A DNA stretch of 7,375 nt from assembly GCA_946183625.1 (NCBI GenBank), contig CAMHCL010000076.1, positions 1-7,375 of the forward strand. The letters are read 5' to 3'. The translations under genes and the position numbers were made by a program. Positions 1-6,087 of the stretch are shown piece by piece; the first letter of the stretch is position 1, and the number at the start of each line of letters is the position of its first letter. The notes below the pieces were generated by a model that saw only the letters and a list, made by a program, of their open reading frames with translations, was not told the origin of the DNA and ran no database searches. Source of the DNA: an uncultured Lachnospiraceae bacterium. GTDB lineage: Bacteria > Bacillota > Clostridia > Lachnospirales > Lachnospiraceae.

Positions 1-1154
1 ATTATAATCGTGATATCAGATTCTTCGCTACGCAGTTCAGAAGAACTGCAAATACTGCTTGTGGAAATGACCCGATGCTTATGTTCTTTACATCGGGAAC
101 TACTTCATATCCTAAGATGGCGACACATAGCTACAAGTATGCTCTAGGCCATTATATCACAGCTAAATACTGGCATCAGGTTGATCCGGACGGATTACAT
201 TTTACAATAAGTGATACTGGCTGGGGTAAGGCCCTCTGGGGTAAGCTCTATGGACAATGGCTGGCAGAGGCACCAGTATTTACTTACGATTATGATGAAT
301 TCTTTGCCAAGGAAATTCTATCTATGATCGAGAAGCATAAGATCACTTCATTCTGTGCTCCTCCGACAGTATATAGAATGCTTGTGCATGTGGATATGAG
401 CAAGTTCGACTTGTCATCTCTTAAAAATGTAACGACAGCCGGCGAGGCTCTTAATCCTGAGATATTCTATAAATTCAAGGAAGCCACAGGGTTGAGCATC
501 ATGGAAGGCTTTGGACAGACTGAGACGACTCTTACTATAGCCAGTCTTAAAGGAATGACTCCAAGACCAGGTTCTATGGGTAAGGCTAGTCCTATGTACG
601 ATATACGTGTTATGAGACCTGATCAGACAGAATGTAATGTAGGCGAGACAGGAGAGATCGTGATCAATCTCAAGGCGGGTATACCGAACGGACTTTTCCT
701 TGGCTATTACATGGATAAAGAGAAGACAGATAGTGTATGGCATGATGATTTTTATCATACAGGCGATACAGCTTATATTGATAAAGAAGGGTATCTCTGG
801 TACGTGGGAAGAGTTGATGATATCATCAAGTCTGCAGGCTATCGTGTAGGTCCTTTTGAAATTGAGAATGAGATAATGAGACTTCCTTATGTTCTGGAAT
901 GTGCTGTTACAAGTGTTCCGGATAAGATCAGAGGACAGGCAATCAAGGCTTCGGTTGTTCTTATAGATGGTGTTACTGAAACAGATAAGCTTAAGAAAGA
1001 GATGATGAAATACCTGAAGAACAACATGGCTTCTTATAAGAGACCTAAGATAATAGATTTCGTAACTGATCTGCCTAAGACATCCAGTGGAAAGGTTCGC
1101 AGGAGCGAGATCAAGGCCAAGGATTGGAAGGAAGACGATAAGAAAAAAGATTGA
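1..1154 (+). CDS. AMP-forming acyl-CoA synthetase, medium-chain (ACSM/MACS) type, 5'-truncated
   Basis: This enzyme would activate a carboxylic acid to its acyl-CoA through an acyl-adenylate, in the cytoplasm. The reading frame is open from base 3 at the left edge, so the start lies outside the window. About 383 residues are visible, where the family usually has about 530-560. Visible motifs, in order, are the phosphate-binding loop TSGTTSYPKM (codons from about 90), the adenine-binding stretch GEAL and then GFGQTE (about 501-533), YHTGD (about 754), the hinge and CoA-region motif GRVDDIIKSAGYRVGPFEIE (about 810-865), and the C-terminal PKTSSGKVRR, whose SGK lysine (1092-1094) should be the adenylation lysine. 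The P-loop has Ser where Gly is commonest, which the family pattern allows. The protein ends in a charged Lys/Asp tail. The motifs match the medium-chain/acetyl-CoA synthetase-like group, but the acid substrate cannot be told from sequence. A promoter lies between this gene and acpP, so it is probably a separate transcription unit. Confidence 0.9.
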   Translation, partial: YNRDIRFFATQFRRTANTACGNDPMLMFFTSGTTSYPKMATHSYKYALGHYITAKYWHQVDPDGLHFTISDTGWGKALWGKLYGQWLAEAPVFTYDYDEFFAKEILSMIEKHKITSFCAPPTVYRMLVHVDMSKFDLSSLKNVTTAGEALNPEIFYKFKEATGLSIMEGFGQTETTLTIASLKGMTPRPGSMGKASPMYDIRVMRPDQTECNVGETGEIVINLKAGIPNGLFLGYYMDKEKTDSVWHDDFYHTGDTAYIDKEGYLWYVGRVDDIIKSAGYRVGPFEIENEIMRLPYVLECAVTSVPDKIRGQAIKASVVLIDGVTETDKLKKEMMKYLKNNMASYKRPKIIDFVTDLPKTSSGKVRRSEIKAKDWKEDDKKKD

Positions 1155-1235
1155 AAATTGAATATGTGAGGTTGCCAGGCGTGACAATGAACTGTGCCAG
1201 ATGTGGAAATGACCATCAAAATGACACTTTTGTAT

Positions 1236-1253
1236 AGTCCATTAGTATTGACT
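1236..1253. promoter_or_regulatory. Imperfect dyad over the acpP promoter -35 box, candidate operator
   Basis: The 18 bases AGTCCATTAGTATTGACT form an imperfect palindrome: AGTCcAT pairs with ATtGACT around a central TAGT. The right arm contains the -35 hexamer of the predicted fatty acid operon promoter, so a protein bound here would block RNA polymerase. Known regulators of such operons in Firmicutes are FapR and FabT. The stretch TTAGTA at 1242-1247 resembles the left half of the FapR box as I recall it, but the right half fits less well. The dyad is seen directly; operator function and the identity of any regulator are inference. Confidence 0.35.
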
Positions 1254-1275
1254 TTTACTTGTTATATAATATAAT
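1248..1275 (+). promoter_or_regulatory. Sigma-A-type promoter of the fatty acid synthesis operon
   Basis: TTGACT (1248-1253) and TATAAT (1270-1275) are separated by 16 bases, close to the housekeeping consensus. Transcription would start near 1282, leaving a leader of about 54 bases before acpP. This is the only well-spaced promoter seen upstream of the tightly packed cluster, so it probably drives acpP through at least fabD. An overlapping second TATAAT (1265-1270) has an 11-base spacer and is less likely to be used. Confidence 0.7.
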
Positions 1276-1335
1276 TGTTGCAGGTTTGACAACCGAATAC
1301 CACTATAATGTACACAAAAAAAAGGAGAAAATGGT

Positions 1336-1560
1336 ATGTTTGAAGAAATCAAGGCAGTTATTGTAGATACTCTTAGTTGTGATGAAGATAAGGTAGTTCT
1401 TGAGGCATCTCTTACAGATGATCTTGGAGCTGATTCTCTTGATGCTGTAGAACTTGGTATGGCTATCGAGGATGCTGTTGGTGTAGCAATAGCTGACGAG
1501 GACCTTCCAAATATTAAGACTGTTAAGGATCTTGTTGATTACGTTGAGTCACATCAGTAA
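1336..1560 (+). CDS. acpP: Acyl carrier protein
   Basis: This small acidic cytoplasmic protein carries growing acyl chains on a 4'-phosphopantetheine arm. The 74-residue length is typical. The attachment motif GADSLD lies at residues 31-36, and Ser34 is the expected phosphopantetheine site. The acidic recognition helix that follows (DAVELGMAIEDAVG) differs somewhat from the commonest form: Gly replaces a hydrophobic residue in the usual VELVM, and Val replaces the Phe of EEF. The closing DEDLPNIKTVKDLVDYVESH is normal for the family. The start is set by AGGAG at 1323-1327, 8 bases before ATG 1336; an out-of-frame ATG at 1331 is closer to this site but leads only to a short frame. It is the first gene of the operon, which would allow high expression. 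Confidence 0.97.
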   Translation: MFEEIKAVIVDTLSCDEDKVVLEASLTDDLGADSLDAVELGMAIEDAVGVAIADEDLPNIKTVKDLVDYVESHQ

Positions 1561-1582
1561 GATTTAACTACGGAGGAAAGAC

Positions 1583-2494
1583 ATGAAATATTTTGGTAAG
1601 CAAAAGAAAGAGAATAAGACTTCAACAGAAGCTGCCAAAGTAAGTCTGGAACCTGTAATGAACGCAAATGATAACTTAGAAGAAGATAAAGATCCGGATG
1701 CAGGTTTTACCTGCTCCGGATGTAATTCTGAGTTTAGACTTTCTGAGATTAAGAAGAATTTGTATGTTTGTCCGGAATGTGGTAAGCATGCAAAGATTTC
1801 TGCTAAAAGACGTGTACTCAGTCTGGCCGATCCTGGCACATTCAGAAGACTGAACGTCGAGATCCCATTTAAAAATCCGCTTAATTATCCGGAATATTCA
1901 GAGAAAATATCAGGACTTCAGGACAAGACAGGGCTCGATGAGGGCGTTGTCTCAGGAGTATGCGAAATTAAAGGTTATAAGACGGTTGTTGCTGTAATGG
2001 CTAGCGAATTTCTCATGGGAAGCATGGGAATAGCTGTTGGAGAGAAGATTACTAGAACATTTGAAGTTGCAGATAAAATGAATCTGCCTGTTATCATATT
2101 TACTGCCAGTGGCGGTGCGAGAATGCAGGAAGGAATTCTGTCTCTGATGCAGATGGCTAAAACATCCGCTGCAGTACAGAAATTCAGTAAGGGCGGTGGT
2201 CTTTTTGTAGCATGCCTTACACACCCTACAACGGGTGGTGTCAGTGCAAGCTTTGCAACACTTGCTGATATTACTTTAGCTGAGCCGGGAGCGCTTATAG
2301 GTTTTGCCGGTCCTAGAGTTATAGAACAGACCATAGGTCAGAAGCTTCCTGAAGGATTCCAGCGTGCGGAATATCTGGAAGAACATGGATTTGTTGATCA
2401 GATAGTTCCTAGAGGAGAAATGAGAGATACTCTTGCACAGATCCTTAAGCTGCACGAGAAGAGGAGGAAATCATGGCTTCGATTAGAGATATAG
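1583..2494 (+). CDS. accD: Acetyl-CoA carboxylase carboxyltransferase subunit beta
   Basis: With AccA it forms the alpha2-beta2 carboxyltransferase that moves CO2 from carboxybiotin on AccB to acetyl-CoA, giving malonyl-CoA, the committed step of fatty acid synthesis. At 303 residues it matches the usual length of about 280-305. A Lys/Glu-rich N-terminal extension of about 40 residues precedes a four-cysteine zinc ribbon (C44, C47, C63, C66). The crotonase-fold domain follows, with SGGARMQEG (about 176-184), PTTGG (about 215-219) and FAGPR (about 241-245), which supply the CoA and oxyanion sites. The start has a strong GGAGG at 1572-1576, 6 bases before ATG, and follows acpP by 22 bases. Its last 22 bases overlap the start of accA in another frame, so the two are probably translationally coupled. 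Confidence 0.97.
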   Translation: MKYFGKQKKENKTSTEAAKVSLEPVMNANDNLEEDKDPDAGFTCSGCNSEFRLSEIKKNLYVCPECGKHAKISAKRRVLSLADPGTFRRLNVEIPFKNPLNYPEYSEKISGLQDKTGLDEGVVSGVCEIKGYKTVVAVMASEFLMGSMGIAVGEKITRTFEVADKMNLPVIIFTASGGARMQEGILSLMQMAKTSAAVQKFSKGGGLFVACLTHPTTGGVSASFATLADITLAEPGALIGFAGPRVIEQTIGQKLPEGFQRAEYLEEHGFVDQIVPRGEMRDTLAQILKLHEKRRKSWLRLEI

Positions 2495-3417
2495 ATGAAA
2501 AACTTACAGAGCTGGAAGGTAAGATCGCAGAAGTAACTTCCGGACCTGAAAATGTAGAACTCCTTAGTGACCTTCATGGTGAGTATGACAGGGTTGCAGC
2601 TGAAGCAGTACAGCTTACTGCTCATGATAAGGTTTACCTTGCACGTAATCCGAAGAGACCTAAGGTGGATGATTATGTGGAGGCACTTTTCGAAGATTTC
2701 TTTATTCAGAGAGGTGATCTACTTAATAAGGAAGATAAAAGTATTTATGGTGGTATAGGACTCTTTCACGGGGAGCCGGTTACTGTTATCGGTCATAGAA
2801 AAGGTAAGAATCTGAATCAGAATCTGGAATATAATTTCGGCATGCCTGAGCCTGAGGGATATCGTAAGGCTCTCAGACTTATGAAACAGGCTGAGAAGTT
2901 CGGCAGACCAATTATTACATTTATAGATACACCTGGAGCATATCCGGGACTTGATGCTGAAGCTCATGGACAGAGCCAGGCTATATCAAGGAATCTGGCT
3001 GAAATGAGTTCACTCAAGGTTCCTGTTATAGCTATTGTTACAGGCGAAGGCAGCAGTGGTGGTGCATTGGCACTGGGAGTTGCAAACTCAGTATATATGC
3101 TTGAGAATGCAGTTTACTCAGTTCTATCACCTGAAGGTTTCGCTTCTATATTATGGAAAGATTCTTCCAGAGCTGCTGAGGCGTGTGACCTTATGAAGCT
3201 CACTGCTCAGGATCTTCTTAAGTATGGAGTAATCGATGGTATCATAAGCGAGCCTCTCGGAGGAATGCATCACAATCCTAGATTTGTATACAGAGAAATA
3301 GATGAGATGCTTGTCAGAGAACTGAAGCGTATGAAGAGTATGAGCGGTTCTGAACTGGCAAAGGACAGATATGAGAAGTTTAGACATATAGACGAGCTTG
3401 TATTAAATGCCAAGTAA
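2473..3417 (+). CDS. accA: Acetyl-CoA carboxylase carboxyltransferase subunit alpha
   Basis: This is the partner of AccD in the carboxyltransferase half of acetyl-CoA carboxylase. Its 314 residues are close to the roughly 319 of E. coli AccA. A helical N-terminal region (about 1-50) is followed by the conserved ARNPKRP stretch (about 57-63). The crotonase-fold domain then shows FIDTPGAYPGLDAE (about 150-163), the glycine-rich oxyanion segment GEGSSGGALALG (about 191-202) and SPEGFASILWKD (about 219-230), all hallmarks of the alpha subunit. The start is supported by GAGGAGG at 2461-2467, 5 bases before ATG and located inside accD. The 22-base overlap with accD fits production of the two subunits in equal amounts. 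The biotin carrier (accB) and biotin carboxylase (accC) genes are not adjacent. Confidence 0.97.
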   Translation: MASIRDIDEKLTELEGKIAEVTSGPENVELLSDLHGEYDRVAAEAVQLTAHDKVYLARNPKRPKVDDYVEALFEDFFIQRGDLLNKEDKSIYGGIGLFHGEPVTVIGHRKGKNLNQNLEYNFGMPEPEGYRKALRLMKQAEKFGRPIITFIDTPGAYPGLDAEAHGQSQAISRNLAEMSSLKVPVIAIVTGEGSSGGALALGVANSVYMLENAVYSVLSPEGFASILWKDSSRAAEACDLMKLTAQDLLKYGVIDGIISEPLGGMHHNPRFVYREIDEMLVRELKRMKSMSGSELAKDRYEKFRHIDELVLNAK

Positions 3418-3424
3418 GGCGAGG
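3418..3424 (+). promoter_or_regulatory. Ribosome binding site that decides the fabK start
   Basis: GGCGAGG lies immediately after the accA stop, with its GAGG (3421-3424) 9 bases before ATG 3434. An in-frame upstream ATG at 3407, inside the end of accA, has no purine-rich site before it. This favours 3434 (or the adjacent ATG 3437) as the true start. Confidence 0.65.
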
Positions 3425-3433
3425 TATAAAGAT

Positions 3434-4351
3434 ATGATGTTAAATGAGATGTTAGGGATCAAGTACCCTATTATACAGGGAGGAATGGCAAATATAGCGC
3501 TGGGTAAGTTCGCTGCAGCTGTATCAAATGCAGGCGGCCTCGGACTTATAGGTTCTGGTGGATATGATGCTGCCAGAATAGAGCAGGAGATATATGAAGC
3601 CAGACAGGCAACAGATAAGCCTTTTGGTGTTAATCTGATGCTGCTGAATCCTGATGTAGATAATATTGCTGATCTTCTGGTTAAGGAGAAGATACAGATA
3701 ATAACAACAGGTGCAGGTACTCCTGGTAAATATATGGAAAAATGGAAAGAGATGGGAGCTACAGTTATTCCTGTTATAGCAAGCAGTGCTCTTGCCCGCA
3801 GAGTTGAGAAGCAGGGAGCAGATGCTGTTATAGCAGAGGGTGGCGAAAGCGGTGGCCATGTAGGTGACATGACAACCATGGCTCTTGTACCACAGATAGT
3901 AGACTGTGTAGATATTCCTGTAATTGCTGCAGGTGGAATCGCTGATGGCAGACAGTTTGCAGCAGCTATGTGCCTTGGTGCCATAGGTGTTCAGGTAGGA
4001 ACATGTCTGCTGGTAAGTGAAGAATGTCCTGTACATGATAATTATAAGCAGGAGCTTATTAAGTCAAAGGATAACAGTACTACAGTAACTGGACGTTCAC
4101 TTAATGCACCAGTACGTATAATCAAGAACCAGATGGCAAGAGAATATCTGAAGCTTGAATCACAGGCTGCTTCCAGAGAAGAACTGGAGCAGATAACACT
4201 CGGCGGACTTCGCCGTGCCGTAACAGACGGAGATATGAAGACTGGATCAGTAATGGCAGGTCAGGTATGTGGACAGCTGAAGGAGGTTCGTCCGGTAGCT
4301 GATATACTTGCAGACATATATAATGACGGAATGAAGATACTTGGTAGATAA
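3434..4351 (+). CDS. fabK: Enoyl-[acyl-carrier-protein] reductase II (FMN-dependent)
   Basis: FabK reduces trans-2-enoyl-ACP to acyl-ACP with NAD(P)H and FMN, the last step of each elongation cycle. It is a TIM-barrel flavoprotein unrelated to FabI and is known for triclosan insensitivity. From ATG 3434 it has 305 residues. Visible features are the N-terminal LGIKYPIIQGGMA, then AGGLGLIGSGG, KPFGVNLMLL, TTGAGTPGKYM, the GGESGGHVG segment whose His (about residue 142) matches the catalytic His of Streptococcus pneumoniae FabK, IPVIAAGGIADG and the FMN-phosphate region GAIGVQVGT. GSVMAGQ near the C-terminus is also typical. An alternative in-frame ATG at 3407 would add nine residues and overlap accA by 11 bases, but it lacks a ribosome binding site and the family usually starts just before LGIKYP. 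Nitronate monooxygenases share the fold, but the cluster context and the match through the catalytic region favour FabK. Confidence 0.93.
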   Translation: MMLNEMLGIKYPIIQGGMANIALGKFAAAVSNAGGLGLIGSGGYDAARIEQEIYEARQATDKPFGVNLMLLNPDVDNIADLLVKEKIQIITTGAGTPGKYMEKWKEMGATVIPVIASSALARRVEKQGADAVIAEGGESGGHVGDMTTMALVPQIVDCVDIPVIAAGGIADGRQFAAAMCLGAIGVQVGTCLLVSEECPVHDNYKQELIKSKDNSTTVTGRSLNAPVRIIKNQMAREYLKLESQAASREELEQITLGGLRRAVTDGDMKTGSVMAGQVCGQLKEVRPVADILADIYNDGMKILGR

Positions 4352-4385
4352 CATTTTACGTTGAGAGTTACACGGGGGGAACGTT

Positions 4386-4937
4386 ATGTTTAAATACAGA
4401 AGCATCAGTAAATCTGCGATTTTTTTCTTTATATTTATAGCAGTTGGAATTGTTGCCCTTAGTGTTTTTCTTGTTTATAAGCTGGGCGGCTTTGATCAGT
4501 GGATAGACAAATCTGAAACCGAATATGCGACTTATGAAGATTTCAGAAAGGATGCCGGAAGCTTCTTCCCAGACAGTCTCCCTGAAGGTTCAAAGAATAT
4601 GAAGTATCAATGCGGCGCTGTGAAAGAGAATTATATAGCTGCTCTTTCCTTTGATGCAGAGAACTCCATCAAGATGAGAAATGACTACGAGACTGTTTTT
4701 GAAGAATACAAGGATAATCATACTGTGATATCTGATGTAGATCTTGATAAAGCATTTCTTGAAAATGAAGGATTAGATGAATATCTGGCTGATTTTTTTG
4801 AAAATGATCAGGATCAGTACAAGATACTGAACTATGCAACCCAGACTGGGTCACAGACCAAATATCAGACTGGAATGTTCTACAACAGGGACAAGAACAG
4901 GATCATTATGTTTGATTTCATGATTAGCATAGATTAA
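4386..4937 (+). CDS. Unknown membrane-anchored protein inside the fatty acid operon
   Basis: I do not recognise this 183-residue protein. A basic N-terminus (K3, R5, K9) precedes one strongly hydrophobic segment at about residues 11-31 (AIFFFIFIAVGIVALSVFLV), which predicts a single membrane anchor with the C-terminal part outside. Residues 35-183 form a soluble, Asp/Glu- and Tyr-rich domain with one cysteine (C76) and no motif known to me. No lipobox or sorting signal is visible. The start is set by an unusual all-G site, GGGGGGA at 4374-4380, 5 bases before ATG. It sits 34 bases after fabK and 23 bases before fabD, so it is almost certainly co-transcribed with them. No standard fatty acid synthesis enzyme has this architecture, and its link to the pathway is only by position. 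Confidence 0.85.
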   Translation: MFKYRSISKSAIFFFIFIAVGIVALSVFLVYKLGGFDQWIDKSETEYATYEDFRKDAGSFFPDSLPEGSKNMKYQCGAVKENYIAALSFDAENSIKMRNDYETVFEEYKDNHTVISDVDLDKAFLENEGLDEYLADFFENDQDQYKILNYATQTGSQTKYQTGMFYNRDKNRIIMFDFMISID

Positions 4938-4960
4938 TAATAAATACGAGGTAATTACTA

Positions 4961-5923
4961 ATGAAATTAGGATTTTTATATGCAGGACAGGGTTCCCAGA
5001 AGGTTGGAATGGGACAGGATCTGTATGAGAAGTATCCAGAATTTAAGGAAACATTTGATAACGTGCAGGGCGTTGACTTTGATCTCAAGAAGGTCTGCTT
5101 TGAAGGACCAGCTGAGACTTTAAATGAGACAAAATATACACAGCCATGTATGGTTGCATTTGCTGTTGGAATGACCAAGGTTCTGAAAAAGCTTGGCATC
5201 GAGCCTGTATGTGCTGCAGGACTTTCACTGGGTGAGTATTCTGCACTCTATGCATCAGGTGTATTTACTGAAGAACAGGTTATACCACTTGTGCAGTTCA
5301 GGGGAAATGCAATGCAGACCGCAGTTTCTGGCAGAAACTGCAAGATGATAGCAGTGCTCGGACTTGATAAGGATACTATATTTGAAGGTTGCGAGAAAGT
5401 ACGCCAGCAGCTGGAAGCAGATGGCAAGGTAGATGCTGATGGTAAAGCTCTGGTAGCTGAACCAGCAAACTTTAACTGTCCTGGACAGATAACAGTATCA
5501 GGAGATGCTGAGGCAGTTGATATGGCAGCTGAGGTTCTCAAGGAAATGGGAGCTAAGAGATGTCTTCCTGTAAAGGTAAGCGGACCATTCCATACATCAC
5601 TTATGAAACCTGCCGGAGATGCTCTTGCAGATAGATTCAAGAACGAAAGCTTTGGAGAAATGCAGGTTCCTGTAATCTTCAACTGCATCGGAAGAGAGAA
5701 GAATGCTGATGAAACTATTCCTGCACTTCTTGAGCAGCAGGTTCAGAAGTCAGTATACTTTGATGATTCCATCAAGGCTATGGCTGCTATGGGAGTTGAA
5801 GCTTTCGTAGAAATCGGCCCAGGAAAGACACTTTCCAAGTTCGTTCAGAAGACAACACCAGACATTCCTGTTTACGGTGTTGAAACTGTCGAAGACATCG
5901 AGAAACTACTGGAAATATTATAA
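4961..5923 (+). CDS. fabD: Malonyl-CoA:ACP transacylase
   Basis: FabD transfers malonyl from malonyl-CoA to the phosphopantetheine thiol of AcpP, supplying the extender unit for every condensation. Its 320 residues are slightly above the usual 305-315, with the extra length probably in the loop at about residues 148-170. The N-terminal AGQGSQ (8-13) forms the oxyanion hole. GLSLGEYSA (87-95) holds the nucleophile Ser89, Arg114 in FRGNAMQ binds the malonyl carboxylate, and His211 in GPFHTSLM completes the catalytic pair. IGPGKTLSKF lies near the C-terminus. ACGAGG at 4946-4951, 9 bases before ATG, supports the start. The gene ends two bases before a long inverted-repeat element. Confidence 0.97.
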   Translation: MKLGFLYAGQGSQKVGMGQDLYEKYPEFKETFDNVQGVDFDLKKVCFEGPAETLNETKYTQPCMVAFAVGMTKVLKKLGIEPVCAAGLSLGEYSALYASGVFTEEQVIPLVQFRGNAMQTAVSGRNCKMIAVLGLDKDTIFEGCEKVRQQLEADGKVDADGKALVAEPANFNCPGQITVSGDAEAVDMAAEVLKEMGAKRCLPVKVSGPFHTSLMKPAGDALADRFKNESFGEMQVPVIFNCIGREKNADETIPALLEQQVQKSVYFDDSIKAMAAMGVEAFVEIGPGKTLSKFVQKTTPDIPVYGVETVEDIEKLLEIL

Positions 5924-5924
5924 G

Positions 5925-6062
5925 CGAATATAACAGCACATGTCTGCAAGGAACCGTTGGAGAACGTCGGTTCTTTGGCTGTGTATTTTACAGCCTTAGA
6001 ACCGCTACGTTCGGAATCGAGGCGCGAGCCGTGTGACGAGCAAACATGTGCTGGGATATTCG
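5925..6062. repeat. 138-bp palindromic element with nested hairpins between fabD and fabG
   Basis: The ends, 5925-5947 and 6040-6062, are inverted repeats in which 20 of 23 positions pair, including an unbroken 10-bp core CAGCACATGT/ACATGTGCTG. Inside, 5962-5982 pairs with 5990-6012 to give a 19-bp hairpin with one 2x2 internal loop, a 2-base bulge and a 7-base loop. A small hairpin, GGC-GCGA-GCC, with a GNRA-type loop lies at 6021-6030. The whole can fold as a three-way junction. The interior looks richer in G and C than the neighbouring genes. Without the element the fabD-fabG gap would be 26 bases, like the other gaps in the operon, which suggests an insertion. No clear target-site duplication, transposase or open frame is visible. 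It could be a MITE-like mobile element or a structured RNA leader; the palindrome itself is certain. Confidence 0.85.
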
Positions 6063-6074
6063 GTGAGAAAATTC

Positions 6075-6080
6075 AAGGAG
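6075..6080 (+). promoter_or_regulatory. Ribosome binding site that decides the fabG start
   Basis: AAGGAG lies 7 bases before ATG 6088. The in-frame TTG at 6082 is only one base from this site, so it cannot be the start. The site falls 12 bases outside the basal stem of the upstream palindromic element and would stay single-stranded when that stem forms. Confidence 0.8.
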
Positions 6081-6087
6081 ATTGAAA

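Noticed and set aside
414..1187. Long reverse-strand open frame (257 codons) opposite the acyl-CoA synthetase
   Set aside because: It lies fully opposite a gene with clear family motifs, has no recognisable protein features and no convincing ribosome site. The same applies to other reverse-strand frames such as 3403-3984, 5248-5688 and 5988-6392.
60..1214. Shared 13-mer TGTGGAAATGACC at 60-72 and 1202-1214
   Set aside because: One exact 13-mer match is not surprising in 7 kb, and the surrounding bases do not align.
1155..1235. Terminator for the acyl-CoA synthetase gene
   Set aside because: No stable hairpin followed by a T-run is visible between the stop codon and the acpP promoter.
1286..1309. 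Second promoter, TTGACA (1286-1291) with TATAAT (1304-1309)
   Set aside because: Both hexamers are perfect, but the spacer is only 12 bases, too short for sigma-A RNA polymerase. The TTGACT-16-TATAAT pair just upstream fits much better.
6082..6087. TTG start for fabG at 6082
   Set aside because: It is one base from the AAGGAG site, whereas ATG 6088 has the proper 7-base spacing and gives the usual FabG N-terminus.
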